Positions 46,267-55,036 of a stretch of 64,000 bases of DNA are shown piece after piece. Source of the stretch: CAXBNB01 sp965267535 (GTDB taxonomy: Bacteria > Bacteroidota > Bacteroidia > Cytophagales > Cyclobacteriaceae); contig OZ254082.1 of assembly GCA_965267535.1 (NCBI GenBank), positions 3,038,001-3,102,000 on the forward strand, in the 5' to 3' direction. The stretch's first letter is position 1. Each line of letters begins with the position of its first letter. The translations under genes were made by a program, and so were the position numbers. Under the pieces are notes generated by a model. The model worked only from the letters and a program-made list of their open reading frames with translations, was not told the DNA's origin and did not search any database.

Positions 46267-47259
46267 ATGAAGAAAATTTCGCTCGTTACAGGAGGCGCCG
46301 GATTTATCGGTTCACATGTAGTAAATCACCTGATCCGTGAAGGTCATCAGGTGGTAGTCGTTGACGATTTGTCTGGTGGATTCAAAGATAACATTCACCC
46401 CAAAGCAGTATTTCATCCCGGTAGTATTACCGATGAAACACTGATCAACAAACTGTTTGACACATACCACTTTACTTATGTGTACCACCTGGCAGCTTAC
46501 GCTGCTGAGGGGTTGAGCCATTTTATCAGGCGCTATAACTATACCAACAACCTGACAGGTAGTGTAACTCTAATCAATGCTGCCGTTAACCACAACGTAA
46601 AATGTTTTGTCTTTACATCGTCTATTGCTGTATATGGCGACAATGCATCCGAGCTGAGTGAGAGCACTCCCTCTCAACCAGCTGACCCTTACGGCATAGC
46701 CAAATATGCCGTAGAATTAGATATTCAAAACGCTCATAAAATGTTTGGGCTCGACTATGTCATCTTTCGCCCGCACAATGTATACGGCCCTCACCAACAT
46801 CTGGGCGACCGGTATCGCAATGTGGTAGGCATTTTCATGAATCAGCTACTAAGTAATAAGCCACTTACCGTTTTCGGAGACGGCAGCCAAACCCGGGCTT
46901 TTTCTTACATAGACGATGTAGCACCTTACATTGCTAAAGCACCCGATTTGAAAGCAGCACGAAATCAAACATTTAACATAGGCTGTGACCAATCCTACAG
47001 TGTGAACGAGCTGGCCAAAGCGGTATGCAAGGCTATGAACGGCCACCAGCCTATACAATATCTGGCTGCCAGACAGGAGGCTCATCACGCCCGGGCTACT
47101 CATCGCCTTTTCAGGCAGGCCTTTGCGCCGGCACCCCTCACTCCTCTTGACGAAGGATTGGCACAAATGGCAACCTGGGCAAAAAAAAGAGGAGCTCAAA
47201 CTCCCTCCCGATTTGGCTCTATCGAAATTGAAAAAAACCTTCCTTGCAGTTGGCGATAA
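46267..47259 (+). CDS. NAD-dependent epimerase/dehydratase (UDP-glucose 4-epimerase-like)
   Basis: A 330-residue extended SDR enzyme. The cofactor loop GGAGFIGSHVV (residues 8-18) begins right after the ATG. The catalytic triad region is FVFTSSIAVYG and Tyr142-x3-Lys146 in DPYGIAKYAVE. The substrate domain carries VIFRPHNVYGPHQ and RAFSYIDDV. These features place it with nucleotide-sugar 4-epimerases/dehydratases. The next gene, a glycosyltransferase, begins 46 bp later on the same strand, which suggests a small polysaccharide-related unit. The exact sugar is unknown. Confidence 0.88.
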   Translation: MKKISLVTGGAGFIGSHVVNHLIREGHQVVVVDDLSGGFKDNIHPKAVFHPGSITDETLINKLFDTYHFTYVYHLAAYAAEGLSHFIRRYNYTNNLTGSVTLINAAVNHNVKCFVFTSSIAVYGDNASELSESTPSQPADPYGIAKYAVELDIQNAHKMFGLDYVIFRPHNVYGPHQHLGDRYRNVVGIFMNQLLSNKPLTVFGDGSQTRAFSYIDDVAPYIAKAPDLKAARNQTFNIGCDQSYSVNELAKAVCKAMNGHQPIQYLAARQEAHHARATHRLFRQAFAPAPLTPLDEGLAQMATWAKKRGAQTPSRFGSIEIEKNLPCSWR

Positions 47260-47305
47260 TATCTGTTATCCTGAAATTATTAGTTTTGCCAGCCAAAAAA
47301 AACTT

Positions 47306-48319
47306 ATGAGTGACCAACCGCTAGTATCGATCATTATGGCTGTAAAAGACACAGCTCCTTACCTTAGGGCATGCATCGATTCTATAATAGCTCAATCGTA
47401 TCAAAACTGGGAATTGATAGCTGTAAACGATCACTCTACAGACGAAACCCCCGAAATACTGGCACAATATGCTGAACAAGACAATCGCATAAGGGTGTAT
47501 CACAGCGACAAGCCCCGACTGATCCCTACACTACAGGTAGGATATGCTCAAGCCCGGGGAGAGCTGATCAACCGCATGGACTCTGACGACAAAATGCCCG
47601 TGTACAAACTCAGCCTACTGGTGAGTGAATGGCTCAAATACGGCAAGGGGACGATCATAGCCGGTGGCACTCAGCACTTTGTAGACGAAGGGCAGGTGGG
47701 AGATGGTTTTGTCCGCTATGAAAACTGGCTCAATGAGGTAGCCAAAAACAGCACGCACTATCAGCAAATCTATCAGGAATGTGTTATCCCTTCACATTGC
47801 TGGATCATTCACAAGGAAGATTTTGATGCGGTAGGTGCTTTTGACCCTATCGTGTACCCCGAAGACTATGACCTCTGCTTTCGGATGTACCGCAAGCAAC
47901 TGCGTGTGGTAGGCATAGATGCCATACTACACTACTGGCGCGATCGCTCTAGTCGCATATCGCGCACATGGGACGAATACAAAGACAATCGCTATTTCGA
48001 CCTCAAACTGCGCTACTTCTACGAGCTGGACAGAGACGACCGACGGCCGCTTGTGCTGTGGGGCGGTGGAAGAAATGGCAAAGACATGGCTCGCCTGCTG
48101 CAAAAACACAACGACACCTTTCACTGGGTGTGTGACAACAGCAAAAAAATAGGAAAGGATATTTATGGAGTAAAAATGCAGCACTATGCAGACATACCTT
48201 CAATAGAAAATCCTCAGATTATAATTGTAGTGTCGTCACCCGAAGGCAAAGATGACATTCTGCATACGCTGGAGCAGTGGGGCAAGCAACCTGTAAAGGA
48301 CTATTGGTTTTTTGCCTGA
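47306..48319 (+). CDS. GT2 glycosyltransferase fused to a Rossmann-like C-terminal domain
   Basis: Of 337 residues, about 1-245 are a GT-A domain: VSIIMAVKDTAPYLRACIDS, WELIAVNDHSTDET, LINRMDSDDKMP with the DxD-type motif, and VYPEDYDLCFRMY. Residues about 248-337 form a separate nucleotide-binding-like fold starting LVLWGGGRNGKDMARLL, resembling the N-terminal domain of PglD-type acetyltransferases or CoA-binding domains. I chose the ATG at 47306 because an upstream in-frame ATG (47123) lies inside the epimerase gene and the GT2 motif starts just after 47306. Acceptor and donor are unknown. Confidence 0.85.
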   Translation: MSDQPLVSIIMAVKDTAPYLRACIDSIIAQSYQNWELIAVNDHSTDETPEILAQYAEQDNRIRVYHSDKPRLIPTLQVGYAQARGELINRMDSDDKMPVYKLSLLVSEWLKYGKGTIIAGGTQHFVDEGQVGDGFVRYENWLNEVAKNSTHYQQIYQECVIPSHCWIIHKEDFDAVGAFDPIVYPEDYDLCFRMYRKQLRVVGIDAILHYWRDRSSRISRTWDEYKDNRYFDLKLRYFYELDRDDRRPLVLWGGGRNGKDMARLLQKHNDTFHWVCDNSKKIGKDIYGVKMQHYADIPSIENPQIIIVVSSPEGKDDILHTLEQWGKQPVKDYWFFA

Positions 48320-48328
48320 AACAAAAAA

Positions 48329-48381
48329 AGCTGTAGCCAAAGCCTCTTTTCCTCCAGAAAAGTCAGTCTTTGAATACAGCT
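48329..48381 (-). terminator. Terminator of the small outer-membrane protein gene
   Basis: AGCTGTA (48329-48335) pairs with TACAGCT (48375-48381), with a smaller hairpin possible inside. Seven A residues to the left (48323-48329) give the U-tract on the minus strand. It lies between convergent genes. Confidence 0.6.
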
Positions 48382-48402
48382 CCTTCGTGCTATCCGACAG
48401 GA

Positions 48403-48843
48403 TTACCTGCCAAATATATAGCGGACGTTGAATCCGAAGCGATCAAAAAACAGATCGGTATGTTCGACAATAGTCAGTGTAGGGCGCCAATCCACACTCA
48501 GGGATATGGGAGCATCTTCAAAGGAGTATTCCACGCCAATTTCGCCTGATGCTGCCAATACAAATGGATCGCCTAAAAAGACTGTAGGACCTACACCGGC
48601 ATACCAGTTGAGACCATCTTCACCGAGGGGTTTGTATATAAAATCCCACAGAGCATCTACACCTACTCCCGAGTTGCCAAAAGACACATCTGCATGTATG
48701 CGACTAAATTCTGATGTAGAGAAAATCGCATCTACAGCTACATTGCCACCGGTTACATCTCCTAGCCTTACCCCTATTTCCTGACCGTAAAGCGCTGTAC
48801 TCATCCCCCACAGGGACACTGCTAATACCAATAATTTCTTCAT
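48403..48843 (-). CDS. Small outer-membrane beta-barrel-like protein
   Basis: A 146-residue protein with a signal peptide (MKKLLVLAVSLWGMSTALYG). The mature part alternates polar and hydrophobic residues in strand-length blocks (GVRLGDVTGGNVAVDAIFST, LSVDWRPTLTIVE, RFGFNVRYIFGR) and ends with an aromatic-rich strand, as outer-membrane barrels do. No family name can be assigned. Single-gene unit with its own terminator. Confidence 0.75.
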   Translation of the reverse strand: MKKLLVLAVSLWGMSTALYGQEIGVRLGDVTGGNVAVDAIFSTSEFSRIHADVSFGNSGVGVDALWDFIYKPLGEDGLNWYAGVGPTVFLGDPFVLAASGEIGVEYSFEDAPISLSVDWRPTLTIVEHTDLFFDRFGFNVRYIFGR

Positions 48844-49186
48844 GTTATATACTTTTTATTTTGTTGATTTGAATCCGCTAAGTTAATACAGACATCCCCA
48901 ATCCTACAATGCTACCCCAGGCTTTCTTCAATACTAATCTTGCCTGTCTGCATCCTCACCTAAGCACCTCAATAGTCTTGGATCCAGGCATGAGCTTTAC
49001 AAAACCTAAACATGAACGAGCATTCCATTAATAACCAATAACTTTTGTCCCACATAAGCAACTATACCCGTAATGTATTTGTATAGCTGATCCTCCTATG
49101 AAGAGAATCACCTTCCTGAAAACATTACACTTCCTTACAAAAAACTTTACAGTGATAAGGTACTGATTTAAAGCATATAGCGGGCG
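48844..49186. other. Intergenic region, 343 bp, nothing recognised
   Basis: Upstream of the small outer-membrane protein gene and downstream of the next leftward gene. No convincing frame, hairpin or TAnnTTTG box was found. Confidence 0.5.
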
Positions 49187-50008
49187 CTACTCTTCGAAGT
49201 GGTGGCGGGTGAAAATGTTGCCGGGGGTAACGGTGTACTGTTTTTCGGCATCATTGTAAAAGACCTCTATCGACATATCGTCATTGCCAAACAGGTAGAT
49301 ATTCATCTCTACATTTAGAGAAATATTATGAGTAAATATCTTTTTCATCAGCCCCCACGTTTTTCTGAACTCCTTTTTCTCATCATCCGACAAATTGCCC
49401 ATACCCATCTCTATAGAATTGTAAGACATATATGACTCATGGAGCTTGATCTTTACCTCTGCCATGTCGAGGTTTACATTTTTGAGCGACTGATGATACA
49501 TGTGCTCGGCCAGCAGGTTGTGATTTTCCAGCGAAAGCGTAGCAGATTTGAGTGAATCATTTTTCAAATCAAGATAGTGATGCCTGTTTTTGAGCCAGCT
49601 ATCACTCACCTCCAGCACCGATATGAGCAAGGTATCGTATATGGCATGTGCATAAAAATTGATAGGTATCAGAAACATGGTAAAGTTCTGATGTTCGCTA
49701 AAGTGCTTCACATACACATCCACGTCATCACCTACTGTCACATCTTTTCGTTTTACCTGTGCTTCGTCCGGATCTATATCATGTCCCTGCTCGAGGAGTT
49801 TTTCTAAAAAACTCTGAGATGACGTAAAACGGTGAGCTAACTTTTCAATATTATCAACATGATGTTCTTTTAGATACTCTTGCATGGTTTCCTCCACTTC
49901 TATCAGCTTATCCTGAGCTGAGAGGGGAAAAACTAAAACCGCTAAAACAAACACCAACAACGAGCGCAAAAAGGCTCTTTTCTTATTTTGAGTCAATATC
50001 ATATTCAT
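49187..50008 (-). CDS. Exported protein of unknown function
   Basis: A 273-residue protein. Residues 1-32 form a signal peptide with hydrophobic core LLVFVLAVLVF and cleavage after LSAQ. The mature part is rich in charged helices (ETMQEYLKEHHVDNIEKLAH and others), has many His residues, and ends HFEE. A second in-frame ATG two codons in could be the start. I recognise no domain. Codon use resembles neighbours. Location is probably periplasmic. Confidence 0.65.
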   Translation of the reverse strand: MNMILTQNKKRAFLRSLLVFVLAVLVFPLSAQDKLIEVEETMQEYLKEHHVDNIEKLAHRFTSSQSFLEKLLEQGHDIDPDEAQVKRKDVTVGDDVDVYVKHFSEHQNFTMFLIPINFYAHAIYDTLLISVLEVSDSWLKNRHHYLDLKNDSLKSATLSLENHNLLAEHMYHQSLKNVNLDMAEVKIKLHESYMSYNSIEMGMGNLSDDEKKEFRKTWGLMKKIFTHNISLNVEMNIYLFGNDDMSIEVFYNDAEKQYTVTPGNIFTRHHFEE

Positions 50009-50044
50009 TCTTTTCGAGCAGCAGGTATTCCGCTGCTCGTATAG

Positions 50045-50296
50045 TTAAGCTTGCGAAAAATAATCCCACAGCGACTGCCACTCCTCGTCGAGTGTATGGT
50101 GACAAAAGCTCCTGCCGGCTCGCCCGTACCAGTAGCCTGCATTGCCATCGTCTCCCTCCTTACGATGAAGGTATGCGTGAATCCATGCGGCCTCCGGAGA
50201 GTTTATATCCTGTACCAAATCATGTGCTGCGTCCCAATCTCCCTGCTTGTCTGCTTCGAGTGCTTTTTGGTAAATTTCCTTTGTCGTATTATCCAT
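50045..50296 (-). CDS. Small conserved-looking acidic protein
   Basis: An 83-residue soluble protein. It has one TPR-like helical hairpin (IYQKALEADKQGDWDAAHDL) followed by AAWIHAYLHRKEGDDGNAGY and a Trp-rich end, EEWQSLWDYFSQA. I have the impression of similar small proteins in many bacteria without assigned function. A promoter box lies 8 bp ahead of the ATG. Confidence 0.7.
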   Translation of the reverse strand: MDNTTKEIYQKALEADKQGDWDAAHDLVQDINSPEAAWIHAYLHRKEGDDGNAGYWYGRAGRSFCHHTLDEEWQSLWDYFSQA

Positions 50297-50303
50297 AATC
50301 CCT

Positions 50304-50311
50304 CAAAAGTA
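50304..50311 (-). promoter_or_regulatory. Promoter -7 box of the 83-residue protein gene (TACTTTTG)
   Basis: CAAAAGTA on the plus strand, read as TACTTTTG on the minus strand, the same octamer as in the SRP RNA promoter. A TTG (minus strand, 50336-50338) lies 24 bp away, slightly beyond the usual spacing. The predicted leader is only about 4 nt. Confidence 0.5.
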
Positions 50312-50377
50312 TGGAGGCTAGGTTAATATTCCTAACAAGAACAACCTGATTGTCAGACGTGAGATTGCAGCGCTTGC

Positions 50378-51373
50378 TTAATTTTTCAGGGTAAAAAACT
50401 CCATGGATTCTACCGGTTGCCCTCCTCCCCGCTCAGCATTGCCTCCGGCGGTGTAGACTTTGTTTTTGTGCACTACTGCTCCCATACCATGCCTGCCGTC
50501 GATCAGAGACACCATTTTTGCCCAGCGCTTCTTTCGTGTATCGTAAGCTTCCACTTCTATATGAGCCGGCTTTTGCGCAGCAGACTCCCCGCCTATGGCC
50601 ATCACGTAGCGGCCTAGCGCTACTACCGACAATCCTGCCCTTAGCGTAGGCAACACTAACGGATCTTCCTGCCACCTGGCTTTGTCCCAATCGTACACGT
50701 CTACTTCTGCTATGGTAGCAGCAAACGTATTGTCAGGCGCCATACTCTTACGACCGCCTACTGCATACAATTTATTACCGGCCACAGCCACCTGATGGTG
50801 ATCCCTCGTGCGAGGTGCATCGGCCAGTTCGGTCCACTCTCCGGACTGAAAATCATACGCATCCAGCCATGGCACATGACCTGTCTGATGCCCCTTTCGG
50901 ATGCCGCACACTATATACAGTTTTTCTTTATAAATCACCGCTCCTGCCGCTCCTCTACGTCTGTGCTCGGGTATTTCGGCCAGTTGCTCCCACTTATCCG
51001 ACACTGGGTCGTAAGCGTAAATATGCGATACAGGGGTTTCGTCGGGATAGTTGCCCGTAAAGGCTCCCGCTACATAAATTTTACCTTCGTAGGCTACCGC
51101 CTGAAAATGGTGAAGGGAAACAGGAGGTTTAGTTCCGCTGGTCCACGTTTTAGTATTCAGATCATAAATACTGGTGGCCACCTCGCCCCTTCCTCCCAGT
51201 ACGATCAGCTTATCTTCCACTACCCCCATAGCCCCTTCTTCACGGGGTATGTACGCAGAGCCATCTGCAGACTCTACAAAATCCCACCTCCCCATGAGGG
51301 TTTGAGCCACGGTGTGGAAAGAAATGCTGCCAATAAGAAATGTGATGATGAGTAACCTTTTCTTCATAAGCAT
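50378..51373 (-). CDS. Exported Kelch-repeat beta-propeller protein
   Basis: A 331-residue protein with a signal peptide (KKRLLIITFLIGSISFHTVA). Six Kelch-type blades follow, each with a glycine pair and spaced Tyr/Trp, for example DKLIVLGGRGEV, GKIYVAGAFTG, EKLYIVCGIRKG, NKLYAVGGRKS, GRYVMAIGGES and NKVYTAGGNAE. Kelch propellers of this kind bind proteins or carbohydrates, and some are sialic-acid mutarotases (NanM); nothing here proves enzymatic activity. A second ATG two codons in is an equal start candidate. Confidence 0.87.
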   Translation of the reverse strand: MLMKKRLLIITFLIGSISFHTVAQTLMGRWDFVESADGSAYIPREEGAMGVVEDKLIVLGGRGEVATSIYDLNTKTWTSGTKPPVSLHHFQAVAYEGKIYVAGAFTGNYPDETPVSHIYAYDPVSDKWEQLAEIPEHRRRGAAGAVIYKEKLYIVCGIRKGHQTGHVPWLDAYDFQSGEWTELADAPRTRDHHQVAVAGNKLYAVGGRKSMAPDNTFAATIAEVDVYDWDKARWQEDPLVLPTLRAGLSVVALGRYVMAIGGESAAQKPAHIEVEAYDTRKKRWAKMVSLIDGRHGMGAVVHKNKVYTAGGNAERGGGQPVESMEFFTLKN

Positions 51374-51480
51374 ACCTGTTTAGTTATGCTATACAATTTA
51401 ACCATTTTTAGACTAAAAAACACAGCACTACCCGAGCAGCCCCCTGCAAGCAGAATATACGAAGCAAAAACCGACGCTAA

Positions 51481-53643
51481 CTACCTCAAAAAGAGCAACT
51501 CACGGTACTTAACCAGCGGCCAGTCTTCATCGTCAACCAAAAGCTCTAGCTTGTCTACATAATACCTGATTTTATCAAAGTACTTTTCTTTCACATCGTC
51601 GCAGTAGGCTATGGCTTTGCTGCGCACATCTTCAATCACATTGGCTTTTTTGCGAGCTTCGGTCATTTCGGTTATCAGTGCTCTGATCTGACTTATGTAC
51701 TCAGACATAATTGAGATTGTCTGCAGGTTCTCTTTGTTGTCTATTCCTATTTCCTTGAGCCCTCGCGCGTTTTCTATCAACTTGTTCTGATAGGATATAG
51801 CCGTAGGTATGATGTGGTTGAGTGAGAGATCGCCAATTACACGCGATTCTATTTGTATCATCTTGATGTAGTTTTCCAGCATGATCTCATGACGGGCCAC
51901 CACTTCATACTCACTCAGGATTTTGTTTTTTCTAAACAGATCTATTGTTTTCTTGGTGAGGTAAGCATCCAACGCCCGGGGTGTATTCGGTGCATTGGTA
52001 AGTTTGCGTTTCTTCGCTTCTTTCACCCACTCTTCAGAATACCCGTCTCCTTCAAAGCGTATGGATTTCGATTTTTTGATATAATCTCTCAAAATCTCTA
52101 CTATCGCTACACGCTTATCTCTGCCGCTTTCCAGCTCTTTCGATACCGTTTTGTAAAATTTACTCAACTGGTCGGCTACTATCAGGTTGAGCACCGTCAT
52201 AGGATTGGATACGTTGGCATCTGAACCTGCAGCCCTGAACTCAAACTTATTTCCTGTAAATGCAAAAGGAGAAGTTCTGTTTCGGTCTGTATTATCCAGA
52301 ATAATCTCCGGTATCTTATCGATACCCATTTTCATGTATATATTGTCTCCTTTTTCCACCTTTAGATCGCCTTTGCTTTCCATCTCGTTGAGCACACTTG
52401 TGAGCTGCTCTCCTATAAAAACAGAAAAAATTGCCGGAGGCGCCTCATTTGCCCCAAGTCTGTGGTCATTGCCTGCAGAAGCTATACTAGCTCTGAGCAA
52501 ATCCGCATGTTCGTAAACGGCTTTGATGGTACAAACAAAAAAGACCAGAAACTGCAGATTTTCTCTGGCACTGCTGCTGGGCTGAAACAGATTGACTCCT
52601 GTATCTGTCTGCAGCGACCAGTTATTGTGCTTGCCACTACCATTGAGACCTGCAAAGGGTTTTTCATGAAACAAAATCTTCAAATCGTGCTTGAGTGCTA
52701 CTCGCTCCATCACATCTTTGAGCACCTGATTGTGATCTACCGCTTTATTGATCTCCTCAAACATAGGCGTACATTCAAACTGTCCGGGAGCTACCTCGTT
52801 GTGACGAGTCATGATAGGGATACCTATCTTGTGGGCTTCTACTTCAAATTCCTTGATATACTCGAATACACGAGGTGTAATCGCACCAAAGTAGTGATCG
52901 TCGAGTTGCTGCCCCCTAGCCGGATTGTGGCCAAACACTGTTCTGCCGGCCAGCACCAGATCGGGGCGCGCATCGTACAATGCCCGATCTACCACAAAAT
53001 ACTCCTGCTCCCACCCAAGCGATGGTATTACCTGAGATACATTTCTGTCAAATATTTTACAGATTTTAGTTGCTACTTCATTAATCGCCTGAATGGACTT
53101 GAGCAAAGGCGCTTTATAGTCCAACGCCTCACCTGTATATGCTACAAAAATAGTGGGTATACACAACGTAGTACCTATTATGAATATCGGCGAACTGGGG
53201 TCCCAGGCGGTATACCCCCGCGCTTCGAATGTACTGCGTATGCCTCCGCTAGGAAATGAGGAAGCGTCGGGTTCCTGCTGTACCAGTTCGATATCTTTAA
53301 ATTCTTCTATTCCTTTGAGAGGATTGAAAAAAGCATCGTGTTTTTCGGCTGTGGCCCCCGTCAGAGGCTGAAACCAGTGGGTATAGTGTGTCACCCCTTT
53401 GTTGATCGCCCAGGTTTTTAGAGCTGCGGCTACCGATTCAGCCGTTTCAGAATCTATGCGCTGGCCTTTTTTTATGGCTTTGTCTAGTTTCTTAAAGGTC
53501 TGAGGAGACAAAGCCTCCTGCATTTGCTCCCTTCCAAATGCATTGACTCCAAAGTAATCTGAAATTTTTCCCGAAGGCAATTCCACCTCCACTTTCTCAC
53601 GCGACTGTAGCAATTCCAGTGCTTTAAAACGTAAATAAGCCAT
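51481..53643 (-). CDS. glnN: Type III glutamine synthetase
   Basis: A 720-residue GSIII enzyme that joins ammonia to glutamate with ATP. Its length is far above the 450-470 residues of GSI and is typical of GSIII in Bacteroidota. Diagnostic stretches: the N-terminal FGVNAFGREQM, THYTHWFQPLTGATAEKHDA, GWEQEYFVVDRALY, HEKPFAGLNGSGKHNNWSL and AGNDHRLGANEAPPA. The C-terminal about 150 residues form the long helical GSIII extension. It appears to be transcribed alone, and no regulator (PII, AmtB) is adjacent. Confidence 0.96.
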   Translation of the reverse strand: MAYLRFKALELLQSREKVEVELPSGKISDYFGVNAFGREQMQEALSPQTFKKLDKAIKKGQRIDSETAESVAAALKTWAINKGVTHYTHWFQPLTGATAEKHDAFFNPLKGIEEFKDIELVQQEPDASSFPSGGIRSTFEARGYTAWDPSSPIFIIGTTLCIPTIFVAYTGEALDYKAPLLKSIQAINEVATKICKIFDRNVSQVIPSLGWEQEYFVVDRALYDARPDLVLAGRTVFGHNPARGQQLDDHYFGAITPRVFEYIKEFEVEAHKIGIPIMTRHNEVAPGQFECTPMFEEINKAVDHNQVLKDVMERVALKHDLKILFHEKPFAGLNGSGKHNNWSLQTDTGVNLFQPSSSARENLQFLVFFVCTIKAVYEHADLLRASIASAGNDHRLGANEAPPAIFSVFIGEQLTSVLNEMESKGDLKVEKGDNIYMKMGIDKIPEIILDNTDRNRTSPFAFTGNKFEFRAAGSDANVSNPMTVLNLIVADQLSKFYKTVSKELESGRDKRVAIVEILRDYIKKSKSIRFEGDGYSEEWVKEAKKRKLTNAPNTPRALDAYLTKKTIDLFRKNKILSEYEVVARHEIMLENYIKMIQIESRVIGDLSLNHIIPTAISYQNKLIENARGLKEIGIDNKENLQTISIMSEYISQIRALITEMTEARKKANVIEDVRSKAIAYCDDVKEKYFDKIRYYVDKLELLVDDEDWPLVKYRELLFLR

Positions 53644-53879
53644 AAAAAGAAATTTTAAAATAGATATTTTTCTACAAACCGAAATGTGGGTGCTATTTCG
53701 GGATCAATCAAACAAAAAACGCAAATTGTTTTCAATCAAGATAGTTTTTTCCGCAAAAACTTTCATAATTATGCAATTATTATATCGTCAGGGTGTTTGG
53801 CAGGATGAGCGGTCATTACCTGTATAGTGCCCGGGCTTTTGTAGATTCGCCCTGTATTGTATTCAAGAGTTAAAAAAAC

Positions 53880-54578
53880 ATGCCTTACTTCTATCATAGC
53901 GATCCTCAAAACACTCCTACCCTCAATAGCGAAGAATCTCAGCATTGTGTAAAAGTATTGAGAAAAAGAAACGGAGACACCATTGAAGTGATTGACGGAA
54001 AAGGACACCTGTATACCTGTGAGATTACCGACGATAACTTCAGAAAATGTAGCTTTCGTATTCTGAGTACCGAATCTACCCCACCTTCGTCTACACGATC
54101 ACACATAGCCATAGCCCCTACCAAAAACCACGACCGTATGGAATGGTTTGCCGAAAAGGCAGCCGAGCTTGGCATAACAGACATATCAATAGTCTTGACA
54201 GAACGCTGCGAACGTAAAAAAGTAAACACCGAAAGGCTGGAACGAAAGCTCGTGAGCGCCATGAAACAATCTAAAAACTTATACAAGACTACTCTGCACA
54301 CGCCTGTGGGTTTGGCAGAATGTATTAAAAACACCGCAGACTATGCCCAACGATTCATAGCGTTTGTGGATCATGAAAACCCGCTTTTGCTACACAAAGA
54401 GGCAAAACCGGGAAGTGATACGCTTGTGCTCATCGGGCCGGAGGGGGATTTTACGGCCGAAGAAGTGGATATGGCTTTAAATAATGAGTTTAAAAAAATA
54501 AGCCTTGGCAAAAGCGTGCTACGTACCGAAACCGCCGGTGTAGCTGCAGCTCATACACTCATACTCGCCAACCTTTAG
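53880..54578 (+). CDS. rsmE: 16S rRNA (uracil-N3) methyltransferase RsmE
   Basis: A 232-residue SPOUT methyltransferase that makes m3U1498 in 16S rRNA. It has an N-terminal PUA-like domain (SEESQHCVKVLRKRNGD). The C-terminal knot contains APTKNHDRMEWFAEKAAELG, VLIGPEGDFTAEEVD and LGKSVLRTETAGVAA. Full length. It overlaps the convergent DUF423 gene by 4 bp at the stop codons, so no terminator separates them. Confidence 0.95.
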   Translation: MPYFYHSDPQNTPTLNSEESQHCVKVLRKRNGDTIEVIDGKGHLYTCEITDDNFRKCSFRILSTESTPPSSTRSHIAIAPTKNHDRMEWFAEKAAELGITDISIVLTERCERKKVNTERLERKLVSAMKQSKNLYKTTLHTPVGLAECIKNTADYAQRFIAFVDHENPLLLHKEAKPGSDTLVLIGPEGDFTAEEVDMALNNEFKKISLGKSVLRTETAGVAAAHTLILANL

Positions 54579-54946
54579 CGTTTTGCAATAGCTACTATCA
54601 GTAGTAGCCACCCAGCCATAAGCGAGAGGCCTCCTATGGGAGTAATAGCACCCAGCCAGGTAACATTAGTCACAGACAATATATATAATGAGCCGCTGAA
54701 GATAAGAATTCCGACAACTGTAGCTATAGCAGCTGCACCTATCCACTTAGAATTAAAAGTGCCGGATAACACGCCCATAACCAGCAATGCCATGGCATGC
54801 ATAGCCTGATATTTTACTCCGGTTTCGAATGTATCCACACGTCCGTTTTCCATCAGCACTGCCTGCAGTGCATGCGCGCCAAATGCTCCTATCATTACTG
54901 TGAGCAAACCGGTAACCGCACCTGCTATAAGTATTGTTTTATTCAT
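54575..54946 (-). CDS. DUF423 family small membrane protein
   Basis: A 123-residue protein with four membrane segments. The family start GAVTGLLTVMIGAFGAHAL and TGVKYQAMHAMALL are well conserved, as is the C-terminal PIGGLSLMAGW. DUF423 (YwdK-like) proteins are inner-membrane proteins of unknown function. A TAnnTTTG-like box (TATTTTTG, 54951-54958 on the minus strand) ends 4 bp before the ATG, but it overlaps the U-tract of the neighbouring terminator, so it may be chance. Confidence 0.9.
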   Translation of the reverse strand: MNKTILIAGAVTGLLTVMIGAFGAHALQAVLMENGRVDTFETGVKYQAMHAMALLVMGVLSGTFNSKWIGAAAIATVVGILIFSGSLYILSVTNVTWLGAITPIGGLSLMAGWLLLIVAIAKR

Positions 54947-54954
54947 GCCCCAAA

Positions 54955-54988
54955 AATAAAAAAAGAGGCCGCCTTACAGGCAGCCTCT
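54955..54988 (-). terminator. Terminator of the Oar-like receptor gene
   Basis: AGAGGCCGCCT (54964-54974) pairs with AGGCAGCCTCT (54978-54988); the one mismatch becomes a G-U pair on the minus strand. An A-run to the left supplies the U-tract. It lies about 50 bp past the receptor stop codon. Confidence 0.85.
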
Positions 54989-55036
54989 CTCATATAGTTT
55001 TCTGTTTTGCTAAAACTTCTTTTCCTACTGTCCGGA

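Noticed and set aside
52462..53259. 265-residue plus-strand frame
   Set aside because: It lies wholly antisense to the well-conserved type III glutamine synthetase gene and shows no family resemblance.
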